A stretch of DNA of 64,000 nt from Candidatus Thiodiazotropha endoloripes (lineage in GTDB: Bacteria; Pseudomonadota; Gammaproteobacteria; Chromatiales; Chromatiaceae). Where the stretch lies: NCBI GenBank assembly GCA_001709035.1, contig LVKA01000011.1, positions 1 through 64,000 on the forward strand. The letters run 5' to 3'. Shown piece by piece: positions 7,323 to 15,821 of the stretch. The notes beneath the pieces are model-generated. The model worked only from the letters and a program-made list of their open reading frames with translations. It was not told the origin of the DNA and did no database searches. How positions within the stretch are numbered: position 1 is the first letter of the stretch; each line of letters begins with the position of its first letter. The position numbers were made by a program, and so were the translations under genes.

Positions 7323-8045
7323 TTAGGTTGCGGCAACCTTGTCGACTTCGTTTTCCCGATCCGCTTCCTCTGCTCTCAACACGTTCAGAGTGATCTCAGC
7401 GGTTCTCATGATGTGCTGTTCAATCGCATCGCAGGCCCGTTTTTTATCCCTGGCCAGGGCTGCGTTGCGTAACTCTTCATGCTCCTGGTGGAGATCTCGT
7501 GGGATCTCGGTGTTCAAGGCGATGTTTCGATAGCGTTTGTGCTGATCATAGAGAATGCCATAGAAGCGGCGTAGCCATTTCGAGGTGCAGGCCGCAATCA
7601 GCGCCTCATGAAAATCGTGATTGCGGATCTCCCACTCGGCCTTGTCTCTCTCCTCGGACTGTTCAACCTTCTCCAATTGATAGAAGGTCGCCACGATCTG
7701 CGACTCCCAGGCATCGTCACCATGTTCGATGCTCTGTGAGAGTGCCTGCTTCTCCAGCAGGATTCGCATCCGGGTGATGTCGGCCAGATCCGCCTCTGAC
7801 ATGGGGGCTACCCGGAAGCCGCGCTGGCCTTCAGCGGTGACAAAACCGTCTGCCGTGAGGCGGCTCAGGGCTTCCCGCAATGGGCTTGCCCCGACCCCAT
7901 ACCCCTCTCGGAGATGCTCGATACGGAGTTTCTCTTCCGGTTGCAGCTCACCGTGAATGATATCGGATCTGAGTTGCAGATAGGCTTGATCGGTCAGTGT
8001 CCTGGTGCCGGTCGGTGATTTCTGATCATTGTAAGTTCTTGGCAT
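7323..8045 (-). CDS. GntR-family regulator, FCD subgroup (240 aa)
   Basis: DNA-binding repressor or activator of the FadR/FCD class. The N-terminal winged helix (about residues 15-80) includes PLREALSRLTADGFVTAEGQ. The C-terminal all-helical FCD domain keeps Asp/His residues that usually bind a metal and the carboxylate effector (NHDFHEAL, HEELRNAALA, AIEQHIMRT). It is divergent from the operon starting with dmpP, and perfect inverted ATATCGAT-type repeats lie in the shared intergenic region, so autoregulation and control of that operon are likely. GTG at 8060 is an alternative start. The effector is not evident; a pathway intermediate is the natural guess. Confidence 0.85.
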   Translation of the reverse strand: MPRTYNDQKSPTGTRTLTDQAYLQLRSDIIHGELQPEEKLRIEHLREGYGVGASPLREALSRLTADGFVTAEGQRGFRVAPMSEADLADITRMRILLEKQALSQSIEHGDDAWESQIVATFYQLEKVEQSEERDKAEWEIRNHDFHEALIAACTSKWLRRFYGILYDQHKRYRNIALNTEIPRDLHQEHEELRNAALARDKKRACDAIEQHIMRTAEITLNVLRAEEADRENEVDKVAAT

Positions 8046-8161
8046 ACCTGCATTTTCCACTTGTGGGCTAACTCATGGGCCGGGTCTTATACCCTACCCG
8101 CTATTTATATGATCAACAGTGACTTTTATCAATATTTTAGTCGTTAAAAATATATTTTCTG

Positions 8162-8225
8162 AAAATATCGATAAAATTCTTGCATATCGACAAAATATCG
8201 CTATTCTTGTGTTTATCGATATTTT
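8162..8225 (+). promoter_or_regulatory. promoter with paired operator-like repeats, upstream of dmpP
   Basis: AAAATATCGATAAA (8162-8175) and its exact reverse complement TTTATCGATATTTT (8212-8225) bracket a candidate sigma-70 promoter, TTGCAT (8180-8185), 16 nt, TATTCT (8202-8207). A partial third copy, AAAATATCG, sits at 8192-8200 between the two promoter boxes. This arrangement suits control by the divergent FCD regulator. A fused version of the same motif, a 16-bp palindrome, occurs at 19308-19323. No sigma-54 GG-N10-GC signature is seen here. Confidence 0.65.
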
Positions 8226-8237
8226 GGAGCGATCACC

Positions 8238-9296
8238 ATGTCCTACCAATTAACCATTGAACCCACTGGCGATGAGCTGGAGGTCGAAGAGGGTCAGAAC
8301 ATACTCGATGCCTGTCTGCGAGCGGGTATCTGGATGCCTCACGCCTGCTGTCACGGCCTCTGCGGAACCTGCAAGGTTGAAGTGGTCGATGGGGATGTGG
8401 AGATTGGTGATGCCTCAAACTTTGCCTTGATGGATATGGAGCGGGATGAAGGCAAGGTGCTGGCCTGCTGCGCAACACTCCAGTCGGATGCGGTGATTGA
8501 GGCAGACATTGATGAGGAACCGGATGCGCGGGTGATTCCGGTCAGGGATTTCAAGGCTGAGGTGGTCAGGCTCGAAGACCTGACTCACGATGTGAAGGGT
8601 GTATGGCTGCAACTGGAGGGTGAAGGGATCGATTTCCAGGCGGGTCAATATATCAACCTGTCGGTACCTGGAGTCGAGGTGCCTCGGGCCTTCTCCCTGG
8701 CAAACAAGCCATCGCAGGGCAATCTGATCGAACTGCATATCCGCCTGGTGGCCGATGGTGAAGCAACCCCGGTGATCCACAACCAGCTGAAAGTCGGTGA
8801 CAGGTTGAATGTTGCCGGACCCTACGGACGCTTCTTCGTGCGCAAGTCGCGTACCGATCCGATGATTTTCATTGCCGGTGGTACCGGCCTCTCCAGTCCG
8901 AAATCGATGATTCTCGATCTGCTTGAAGAGGGCTGTAGCGCACCGATTACCCTGTTGCATGGGGTGCGGGCGAAGCGGGATCTCTATGACGACGAGCTGT
9001 TCAATGAGCTGGTGGCAGCGCATCCGAATTTCAGCTATGTGCCGGTGCTCTCGCAGTTGGAAGAGGGTGATGAGTGGTCGGGTGAAACCGGCTTTGTCCA
9101 CGAAGCGGCACAGCGACTGTTCGATAACAGCTTCAACGGAAATACCGCCTATCTGTGTGGTCCGCCGGTGATGATTGAAGCGGCGATCCGCGCCCTGATG
9201 CAGGGGCGTCTGTTTGAAAACGATATTTTCACTGAGCGCTTTCTTACCAAGGACGAAGAGAGTCGCAAGCGCAGCCCGGTATTCAAGAGGCTGTGA
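8238..9296 (+). CDS. dmpP: phenol hydroxylase P5 reductase component (352 aa)
   Basis: Passes electrons from NAD(P)H through FAD and a 2Fe-2S cluster to the diiron phenol hydroxylase. The N-terminal plant-type ferredoxin domain has C37-x4-C42-x2-C45 plus C77. The FAD-binding RAFSLAN motif, nucleotide-binding GGTGLSSP and C-terminal CGPP motif follow. It closely resembles Pseudomonas DmpP in the start (MSY-TIEPTG), length and C-terminus. Unlike the classical dmpKLMNOP order, it is about 24 kb from dmpKLMNO and heads the lower-pathway operon. The next gene overlaps it by 4 bp. Confidence 0.93.
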   Translation: MSYQLTIEPTGDELEVEEGQNILDACLRAGIWMPHACCHGLCGTCKVEVVDGDVEIGDASNFALMDMERDEGKVLACCATLQSDAVIEADIDEEPDARVIPVRDFKAEVVRLEDLTHDVKGVWLQLEGEGIDFQAGQYINLSVPGVEVPRAFSLANKPSQGNLIELHIRLVADGEATPVIHNQLKVGDRLNVAGPYGRFFVRKSRTDPMIFIAGGTGLSSPKSMILDLLEEGCSAPITLLHGVRAKRDLYDDELFNELVAAHPNFSYVPVLSQLEEGDEWSGETGFVHEAAQRLFDNSFNGNTAYLCGPPVMIEAAIRALMQGRLFENDIFTERFLTKDEESRKRSPVFKRL

Positions 9297-9616
9297 CCGT
9301 GGCACTGCGTTACGAGATCTATGTGGAAGACAAGGACGCCCGTTTCCATTGCGGTGCGGAGCAGCGTCTGCTGCACGCCATGCAGGCTCAGGGGCTGGGT
9401 TCCATTCCGGTGGGTTGCAAAGGCGGTGGCTGCGGTGTCTGCCGGGTGCAGATCACCCAGGGGGATTACGAAACCCGAAAAATGAGTAGAAACCATGTCT
9501 CTGAGGCTGAAGAGGGGCAGGGCATCGTGCTTTCGTGCCGTGTCATCCCGAAGAGCGATCTGCGTCTGAGACTGGCACCGAAAGCGCACCAGACAACATC
9601 CGAGAGCGCAGCATAG
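9293..9616 (+). CDS. dmpQ: plant-type 2Fe-2S ferredoxin (107 aa)
   Basis: Small ferredoxin of the DmpQ/XylT type, which reactivates catechol 2,3-dioxygenase by re-reducing its active-site iron after oxidation. Cluster ligands are C42-x4-C47-x2-C50 and C82. GTG start overlapping the dmpP stop (GTGA) indicates translational coupling; a second GTG lies two codons on. In classical operons dmpQ directly precedes dmpB; here dmpB is about 27 kb away. Confidence 0.88.
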   Translation: MTVALRYEIYVEDKDARFHCGAEQRLLHAMQAQGLGSIPVGCKGGGCGVCRVQITQGDYETRKMSRNHVSEAEEGQGIVLSCRVIPKSDLRLRLAPKAHQTTSESAA

Positions 9617-9688
9617 CGTTCCGTCAATACAACAAAAGTTAAAGCACAACATCAACGAAATCGGGCGTCGGCCCGGCAGGAGGGTTTC

Positions 9689-9886
9689 ATGGCAGTGACA
9701 AGTAGCGATCAGGCAGTCCGGTTTATCCAGATCACGCTTGGTGAGGTCGGCGTGAGCCGGGATCAACTGAGAATCGATGGTTTTACCGAGACCGCTCATC
9801 AGGACAACGTTCGCCACTTCATGAAGAGCTGGAGTGAGTTTGAGCGTAGTGATGAAAGCCACTGCGAGCGTAACAAGAAGCGCTGA
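9689..9886 (+). CDS. unknown small protein in the meta-pathway operon (65 aa)
   Basis: A strong AGGAGGG ribosome site 6 nt before ATG supports translation. The product is soluble and charged: MAVTSSDQAVRFIQITLGEV, then a central HQDNVRHFMKSW segment and a basic C-terminus (CERNKKR). It occupies a place where a tautomerase might be expected but lacks the N-terminal Pro1 of 4-oxalocrotonate tautomerases and does not resemble them. I recognise no family. A role tied to DmpPQ or the dehydrogenase is only suggested by position. Confidence 0.6.
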   Translation: MAVTSSDQAVRFIQITLGEVGVSRDQLRIDGFTETAHQDNVRHFMKSWSEFERSDESHCERNKKR

Positions 9887-10053
9887 ACATGTGTGAGACC
9901 ACTGTCGGCGTTAACCGGTCTGTATTTAACAAGCGTGCGATCAAACGCGCTGATCTGGCTTGACTGGTGGCAAACGGATCTGCTGAGAAAACAACGAGTC
10001 CCCGAGGCAACAACGGGAAAACTTAGGACATTGGCGTAATGACGGTGAATTAA

Positions 10054-11514
10054 ATGAAAGAGGTCAAACACTTCATCAATGGTGAGTTTGTCGGCTCTGC
10101 CTCAGGCAAGCTGTTCGACAACATCAACCCGGCCACCGGGGAGAAGATCGGCATCGTGCATGAGGCGGGAGCGCCGGAGGTGGATGCTGCGGTGAATGCG
10201 GCCCGTGCAGCCATGCAGGGGGACTGGGGGCGCATGCCATTGGCGGAACGGGCCAACCTGCTGCACAAACTGGCGGATGGCATTACCGCCCGCTTCGATG
10301 AGTTTCTCGAGGCGGAGTGTCTCGACACCGGCAAGCCGCAGAAGCTGGCCTGCCATATCGATATACCCCGTGGCGCGGCCAACTTCAAGATCTTTGCCGA
10401 TGTGGTGAAGAACGTACCCACCGAGAGCTTCATGCTCGATACGCCGGATGGTTCAGGCGCACTCAACTACTCGGTGCGTCAGCCTAAGGGTGTGATCGCG
10501 GTGATCAGCCCCTGGAATCTGCCGCTGCTGTTGATGACCTGGAAGGTTGGTCCAGCGCTGGCCTGTGGCAACGCGGTGGTGGTCAAGCCCTCGGAAGAGA
10601 CACCTTTCACCACCGCCCTGCTCGGCGAAGTGATGAATGAGGTCGGCATTCCCAAAGGGGTCTACAACGTGGTGCACGGTTTCGGCCCCAACTCCGCCGG
10701 TGAGTTCCTGACCCGCCACAAAGGGGTGGATGGCATCACCTTTACCGGCGAGACCGGAACCGGTGCGGCGATCATGAAGGCCGCCGCAGATGACATCACC
10801 GATATCTCTTTTGAGCTGGGTGGCAAGAACCCGGCCCTGGTGTTCGCCGACTGTGATATGGAGAAGGCAGTCGAGGGTACCCTGCGCTCCGCCTTCGCCA
10901 ACTGTGGACAGGTTTGTCTGGGTACTGAGCGGGTCTATGTGGAGCGTGAGATCTACGATACCTTCGTCGAGCGTCTGAAGCATGGCGCCGAGGCCCTGAA
11001 GCTGGGGCAGTGGGACGACCCGGAGACCGACATGGGTCCGCTGATCAGTGAAGAGCACCGCAGCAAAGTGCTCTCCTACTACCGTAAAGCGGAAGAGGAG
11101 GGGGCCACTGTGGTCACCGGTGGTGGCAGCCCAGAGATGCCCGACGGCCTCGCCGGAGGTGCCTGGGTACAGCCCACTATCTGGACCGATCTGCCCGACG
11201 ATGCTTCTTGTGTCCGGGAAGAGATCTTCGGTCCCTGTTGCCACATCCGCCCTTTCGACAGCGAGGAGGAGGCGATCTCCCTGGCCAACGATACCGACTA
11301 TGGGCTGGCCACCGCGATCTGGACCGAGAACAGCTCCCGCGCCCATCGGGTGGCGGCGCAGGTGGATGCGGGTATCGCCTGGGTCAACTCCTGGTTCCTG
11401 CGGGATCTGCGCACCCCCTTCGGTGGCTCCAAACAGTCCGGCATCGGCCGTGAGGGTGGGGTTCACTCCCTGGAGTTCTACACCGAACTGAAAAACGTCT
11501 GTATCAAGCTTTGA
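10054..11514 (+). CDS. dmpC: 2-hydroxymuconic semialdehyde dehydrogenase (486 aa)
   Basis: NAD-dependent oxidation of the catechol ring-fission product, 2-hydroxymuconic semialdehyde, to 2-hydroxymuconate. Aldehyde dehydrogenase features are intact: N155 in SPWNLP, E254 in FELGG, and catalytic C288 in NCGQVC. Length and C-terminus (FYTELKNVCIKL) match DmpC/XylG. It is preceded by 167 nt without an obvious promoter and followed 10 nt later by dmpE. The hydrolytic branch enzyme (DmpD), which would compete for the same substrate, is not encoded nearby. Confidence 0.93.
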   Translation: MKEVKHFINGEFVGSASGKLFDNINPATGEKIGIVHEAGAPEVDAAVNAARAAMQGDWGRMPLAERANLLHKLADGITARFDEFLEAECLDTGKPQKLACHIDIPRGAANFKIFADVVKNVPTESFMLDTPDGSGALNYSVRQPKGVIAVISPWNLPLLLMTWKVGPALACGNAVVVKPSEETPFTTALLGEVMNEVGIPKGVYNVVHGFGPNSAGEFLTRHKGVDGITFTGETGTGAAIMKAAADDITDISFELGGKNPALVFADCDMEKAVEGTLRSAFANCGQVCLGTERVYVEREIYDTFVERLKHGAEALKLGQWDDPETDMGPLISEEHRSKVLSYYRKAEEEGATVVTGGGSPEMPDGLAGGAWVQPTIWTDLPDDASCVREEIFGPCCHIRPFDSEEEAISLANDTDYGLATAIWTENSSRAHRVAAQVDAGIAWVNSWFLRDLRTPFGGSKQSGIGREGGVHSLEFYTELKNVCIKL

Positions 11515-11524
11515 GGAGTAACCG

Positions 11525-12313
11525 ATGTTGAATGAACAACGCATCAATGAACTGGGTGATGAGCTTTACCAAGCCCTCAGTCAGCGTCAGATGATCGACC
11601 CCCTGACCGAACGGGAGCCGGAGATCACCATCGAGGACGCCTACCACATCTCCCTGCGGATGGTGAACCGGCGGGTTGAGAACGGTGAGTCGATCATCGG
11701 CAAGAAGATCGGTGTCACCTCAATGGCGGTGCAGAACATGCTCAATGTGCACCAGCCCGATTTCGGCTATCTCACCGATCGCATGGTCTACGGCAGCGGC
11801 GACGAGATGCCGATCAGCGAGCAGCTGATCCAGCCCCGGGCCGAAGGGGAGATCGCTTTTATGTTGAAGCGGGATCTGATCGGCCCCGGGGTGAGCAACG
11901 CGGATGTGCTGCGGGCTACCGAGGCGGTGATCCCCTGCTTCGAGATCGTCGACTCCCGTATCCGCGACTGGAAGATCAAGATCCAGGATACCGTGGCGGA
12001 CAACGCCTCCTGCGGGCTGTTCGTGCTGGGTGACAAGGCGGTGGATCCGCGCAAGGTCGATCTGGCCACTGCCGGGATGGTGGTGGAGAAGAACGGTGAA
12101 CTGCTCTCCACCGGTGCCGGCGCCGCAGCGCTGGGTTCACCGGTGAACTGTGTCGCCTGGCTGGCCAACACCCTGGGCAGCTTCGGCATTCCCCTGAAAG
12201 CGGGCGAGGTGATCCTGTCGGGTTCCCTGGTTCCCCTGGAGCCGGTGGTGGCGGGGGATTTCATGCGGGTGGAGATTGGTGGTATCGGCTCCGCTTCGGT
12301 CCGTTTCACCTGA
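11525..12313 (+). CDS. dmpE: 2-hydroxypent-2,4-dienoate hydratase (262 aa)
   Basis: Adds water to 2-hydroxypenta-2,4-dienoate to give 4-hydroxy-2-oxovalerate. It belongs to the fumarylacetoacetase-like hydratase/decarboxylase family. The segments GKKIGVTSMAVQNMLNVHQP, QPRAEGEIAFML and KIQDTVADNASCGLFVLGD match DmpE rather than its paralogue DmpH, which is the separate gene at 14914. The metal-binding acidic residues of the family (RAEGEIAF, VDSRI) are present. GAGGAG ribosome site; tightly spaced in the operon. Confidence 0.92.
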   Translation: MLNEQRINELGDELYQALSQRQMIDPLTEREPEITIEDAYHISLRMVNRRVENGESIIGKKIGVTSMAVQNMLNVHQPDFGYLTDRMVYGSGDEMPISEQLIQPRAEGEIAFMLKRDLIGPGVSNADVLRATEAVIPCFEIVDSRIRDWKIKIQDTVADNASCGLFVLGDKAVDPRKVDLATAGMVVEKNGELLSTGAGAAALGSPVNCVAWLANTLGSFGIPLKAGEVILSGSLVPLEPVVAGDFMRVEIGGIGSASVRFT

Positions 12314-12333
12314 GCCAAAAACGAGGTGCCGAG

Positions 12334-12933
12334 ATGAGTCGCCTAACGCCCCTGCCAATCGATCAACACGAGGAGCTGGCCGAACGTTTTGCCTTCTTCG
12401 AACAGACCCTGGGCTTCGTCCCCAACAGCCTGCTCACCATGCAGCGCAAGCCAAAGCTGGTGGACGCCTTCATCCAGTTCAGTGCCGCGGTCTACGACCC
12501 GGACGGCGAGGTGGATCTGGGTTTCAAGCGGCTGGTGGCCCATGTGGCCAGCAGTGCGGCGGGTTGCCAGTACTGCAAGGCCCATACGGCGGTGAGCGCC
12601 AAGCGCCATGGGATTCCGGTGGAGAAGCTGGAGGATGTCTGGAACTACCGCGACAGTCCTCACTTCACTGAAGCGGAACGGGTGGCCCTCGATTTCGCCC
12701 TGGCGGCCGCTTCCCAGCCGAATGATGTGACCGATGAGCTGTTCGCGCTGCTGCGGACCTACTGGAGTGAGGATGCAGTGGTGGAGATGCTCTCGGTGAT
12801 CGGCCTGTTCGGCTTTTTCAATCGTTGGAACGACAGCCTGGCCACACCCCTGGAGGTGTTGCCGATGGAGACCGCACAAGTGCACCTGACCAAGGGTGGT
12901 TGGGACGCCGGTAAACATGTGAACAAGGGCTGA
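12334..12933 (+). CDS. AhpD/carboxymuconolactone decarboxylase-like protein (199 aa)
   Basis: Helical protein of the AhpD-like superfamily with the redox/acid-base motif C78-Q-Y-C81-x2-H84, which in AhpD forms a catalytic disulfide. It lies between dmpE and dmpF, where the classical Pseudomonas operon has nothing. No role in meta-cleavage is established. Possibilities include peroxide or thiol reduction protecting the oxygen-sensitive dioxygenase, or a hydrolase/decarboxylase step; the CxxC favours a redox role. Good spacing to both neighbours indicates co-transcription. Confidence 0.8.
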   Translation: MSRLTPLPIDQHEELAERFAFFEQTLGFVPNSLLTMQRKPKLVDAFIQFSAAVYDPDGEVDLGFKRLVAHVASSAAGCQYCKAHTAVSAKRHGIPVEKLEDVWNYRDSPHFTEAERVALDFALAAASQPNDVTDELFALLRTYWSEDAVVEMLSVIGLFGFFNRWNDSLATPLEVLPMETAQVHLTKGGWDAGKHVNKG

Positions 12934-12963
12934 GGCCCGGTTAAATCTACGAGGTTAGGATTC

Positions 12964-13875
12964 ATGAACAAAATCAACGCCGCCCTGATCGGCTCCGGCA
13001 ACATCGGAACCGATCTGCTCTACAAGGCACTGCGCAGCGACTGGATCAATCCGGTCTGGATGGTGGGCATCGACGAGGCCTCCGAAGGCCTGGCCAGAGC
13101 CCGCGACCTGGGTCTGAAGACCACCCATGAAGGGGTCGACGGTCTGCTGCCCCATATGCGGGATGACAACATTCAGATCTGCTTCGACGCCACCTCCGCT
13201 TATGTCCACGGGGAGAACAATCGCAAAGTACAGGCGCAGGGTTCGATCATGATCGACCTGACCCCGGCGGCAATCGGCCCCTTCTGTGTGCCGCCGGTCA
13301 ATCTGAAGGACCACGTGGGCAAGCGTGAGCTCAACGTCAACATGGTGACTTGTGGCGGGCAGGCGACCATTCCGATGGTGGCGGCGGTCAGCCGGGTGCA
13401 ACCGGTGGCCTACGGCGAGATCGTAGCGACCGTATCATCCCGTTCCGCTGGACCCGGTACCCGCAAAAACATCGATGAGTTCACCCAGACCACTTCCGGT
13501 GCGGTGGAGAAGGTCGGCGGCGCCAAGAAGGGCAAGGCGATCATCATTCTCAATCCGGCAGAGCCGCCGCTGATGATGCGCGACACCGTGCACTGCATAA
13601 CCGAGGGCGAGCCGGATCAGGCGGCCATCACCGAGTCGATCGAGGCGATGATCAAAGAGGTGCAGAAGTATGTGCCGGGCTATCGCCTGAAGAACGGACC
13701 GGTGTTCGACGGTAACCGGGTCTCCGTGTTCATGGAGGTGGAGGGGCTGGGTGACTACCTGCCCAAGTATGCCGGCAATCTGGACATCATGACCGCGGCC
13801 GGTCTGCGTACCGCGGAGATGTTCGCGGAAGAGATCGTCAATGGAACATTAGTGTTGGAAGCGGCATCGGCCTGA
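12964..13875 (+). CDS. dmpF: acylating acetaldehyde dehydrogenase (303 aa)
   Basis: Converts acetaldehyde, CoA and NAD+ to acetyl-CoA, receiving acetaldehyde through a channel from the aldolase encoded next. N-terminal Rossmann motif [10 protein letters not shown] (about residues 9-18) and catalytic C130 in MVTCGGQAT. Length fits the DmpF/MhpF/BphJ family. It is followed 10 nt later by dmpG, the usual pairing for the bifunctional complex. Confidence 0.94.
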   Translation: MNKINAALIGSGNIGTDLLYKALRSDWINPVWMVGIDEASEGLARARDLGLKTTHEGVDGLLPHMRDDNIQICFDATSAYVHGENNRKVQAQGSIMIDLTPAAIGPFCVPPVNLKDHVGKRELNVNMVTCGGQATIPMVAAVSRVQPVAYGEIVATVSSRSAGPGTRKNIDEFTQTTSGAVEKVGGAKKGKAIIILNPAEPPLMMRDTVHCITEGEPDQAAITESIEAMIKEVQKYVPGYRLKNGPVFDGNRVSVFMEVEGLGDYLPKYAGNLDIMTAAGLRTAEMFAEEIVNGTLVLEAASA

Positions 13876-13885
13876 GGTAGAGACA

Positions 13886-14914
13886 ATGAATATATCCGGA
13901 AAAGAGATCACCATCCACGACATGAGCCTGCGTGACGGCATGCATGCCAAACGCCACCAGATCACGCTGGATCAGATGGTCGCCGTGGCCTCGGCGCTGG
14001 ACGAGGCAGGTGTGCCGATGATCGAAGTCACCCACGGTGACGGTCTGGCGGGCGCCTCGGTCAACTATGGCTTTCCCGCTCATACCGACGAGGAGTATCT
14101 GCGTGCAGTAAGACCGCATGTGAAACGGGCGAAGATCTCGGCGCTGCTGCTGCCGGGCATCGGTACCGTACCCGAGCTGGAGATGGCTGCGGACTGTGGG
14201 GTGGATACCATCCGTGTGGCCACCCACTGCACCGAGGCGGATGTCTCCGAACAGCACATCACCAAGTCCCGTGAACTGGGGCTCGATACGGTGGGTTTTC
14301 TGATGATGTCCCACATGGTTGGTCCTGAGAAATTGATCGAGCAGGCGAAGCTGATGGAGGGCTACGGCGCCAACTGTATCTACGTCACCGACTCCGCCGG
14401 TTACATGCTGCCAGAGGATGTGACGCTGCGACTGGGTGCGGTGCGCGACGCCCTGCAGCCGGAGACCGAGCTGGGCTTTCACGGCCACCACAATCTCTCC
14501 CTCGGGGTGATCAACTCCCTGGCGGCGGTGGAAGCCGGCGCCAACCGCATTGACGGTTCCGCCGCCGGTATGGGTGCCGGTGCTGGCAATACCCCCCTTG
14601 AGGTGTTTGTTGCGGTGGCGGAGCGTATGGGCGTGGAGACCGGGGTCGATCTGTTCAAGCTGATGGATGTGGCGGAGGACCTGGTCGTACCGATGTTGGA
14701 TCAGCCGATCCGGGTCGACCGGGATGCCCTCACCCTGGGTTATGCGGGGGTCTACTCCTCCTTCCTGCTGTTCGCCAAACGGGCCCAGCAGCGTTACGGC
14801 GTCTCCTCACGGGATGTGCTGGTTGAGCTGGGCAAGCGGGGTATGGTCGGCGGCCAGGAGGATATGATCGAGGATGTGGCGATGGAGATGGCCAAGGCAC
14901 AGGGGGCGAACTGA
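13886..14914 (+). CDS. dmpG: 4-hydroxy-2-oxovalerate aldolase (342 aa)
   Basis: Class II metal-dependent aldolase of the HMG-CoA lyase-like family. It splits 4-hydroxy-2-oxovalerate into pyruvate and acetaldehyde. The catalytic segment [14 protein letters not shown] supplies R16, D17 and H20; the metal-binding HGHHNLSLG motif is in the second half, and [10 protein letters not shown] follows. It forms a channelling complex with DmpF. The stop overlaps the start of dmpH by one base. Confidence 0.94.
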   Translation: MNISGKEITIHDMSLRDGMHAKRHQITLDQMVAVASALDEAGVPMIEVTHGDGLAGASVNYGFPAHTDEEYLRAVRPHVKRAKISALLLPGIGTVPELEMAADCGVDTIRVATHCTEADVSEQHITKSRELGLDTVGFLMMSHMVGPEKLIEQAKLMEGYGANCIYVTDSAGYMLPEDVTLRLGAVRDALQPETELGFHGHHNLSLGVINSLAAVEAGANRIDGSAAGMGAGAGNTPLEVFVAVAERMGVETGVDLFKLMDVAEDLVVPMLDQPIRVDRDALTLGYAGVYSSFLLFAKRAQQRYGVSSRDVLVELGKRGMVGGQEDMIEDVAMEMAKAQGAN

Positions 14915-15705
14915 TGGGCACTCTGACAGAAGCACAGGTTGCCGAACTGGCGGAGTATCTGGAGACCAGCGAGCTGGAGGCCAGGGATGCCACCAAGATC
15001 ACCGATCGTTTTCCCGAGATGGATTTCGACGATGCCTACGACATCCAGTTCGAGATCCGTCGCCGCAAGCAGGCAAGAGGTAACAAGATCATCGGTCTGA
15101 AGGTGGGTCTTACCTCCCGCGCAAAGATGAAACAGATGGGGGTGGAGACCCCGGTCTACGGTTTCCTCGCCGACTACTTCGATCGTCCGGATGGGGGCGA
15201 GATCGAGACCGATCAGCTGATCCACCCGAAGGTGGAGGCGGAGCTGGCCTTTGTCACCAAAGCCCCCTTGAAAGGGCCCGGTTGCCATATCGGCAATGTG
15301 CTGGCGGCCACCGATTTCGTCATTCCGGCGGTGGAGGTGATCGACTCCCGCTATGAGAATTTCCGTTTCGACCTGATCAGCGTGATTGCCGACAACGCCT
15401 CCTCATCCCGCTTTGTGCTGGGTGGGCAGATGGCCGATCCGGCGGATGTGGATATGCGCACCCTGGGTGTGGTGATGGAAAAGAACGGCCAGGTGGTGGA
15501 GCTGGGAGCCGGTGCTGCGGTGCTGGGTCATCCCGCCGCCAGTGTGGCGCTGCTGGCCAACATGCTCGGTGAGCGGGGCGAGGAGATTCCTGCCGGCACC
15601 CTGATCCTGACCGGCGGTATTACCGCCGCTGTTGCTATGGAAAAGGGCGATTGTCTGAATGTGAGATACCAGGGATTGGGCAGTGTGGGGATGCGGTTTG
15701 TATAA
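14914..15705 (+). CDS. dmpH: 4-oxalocrotonate decarboxylase (263 aa)
   Basis: Decarboxylates 2-oxo-3-hexenedioate to 2-hydroxypent-2,4-dienoate, handing it to DmpE. It belongs to the same superfamily as DmpE but matches DmpH in diagnostic stretches: EIRRRKQARGNKIIGLK, GVETPVYGFLADYF, VIDSRYENFRFDLIS and the end RYQGLGSVGMRFV. It needs the keto tautomer made by 4-oxalocrotonate tautomerase, which is not encoded in this window. Followed by 116 nt containing a GGGCA / TGCCC hairpin (about 15748-15766) that may attenuate transcription into the transport genes. Confidence 0.92.
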   Translation: MGTLTEAQVAELAEYLETSELEARDATKITDRFPEMDFDDAYDIQFEIRRRKQARGNKIIGLKVGLTSRAKMKQMGVETPVYGFLADYFDRPDGGEIETDQLIHPKVEAELAFVTKAPLKGPGCHIGNVLAATDFVIPAVEVIDSRYENFRFDLISVIADNASSSRFVLGGQMADPADVDMRTLGVVMEKNGQVVELGAGAAVLGHPAASVALLANMLGERGEEIPAGTLILTGGITAAVAMEKGDCLNVRYQGLGSVGMRFV

Positions 15706-15821
15706 GACGGCAGCAGACTGTCAAAGCCGAATCTCCTGACCCTTGGGCAGGGCGTTGCCGTGCCCTGACCCTAAGAACATGCCAACCATCCCCCATGGGA
15801 TGGAGATGAGAGGATGAGCAG

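Noticed and set aside
9689-9886. Reading the 65-aa ORF as 4-oxalocrotonate tautomerase (dmpI)
   Set aside because: Length is similar, but the mature protein would not start with Pro and shows no tautomerase pattern.
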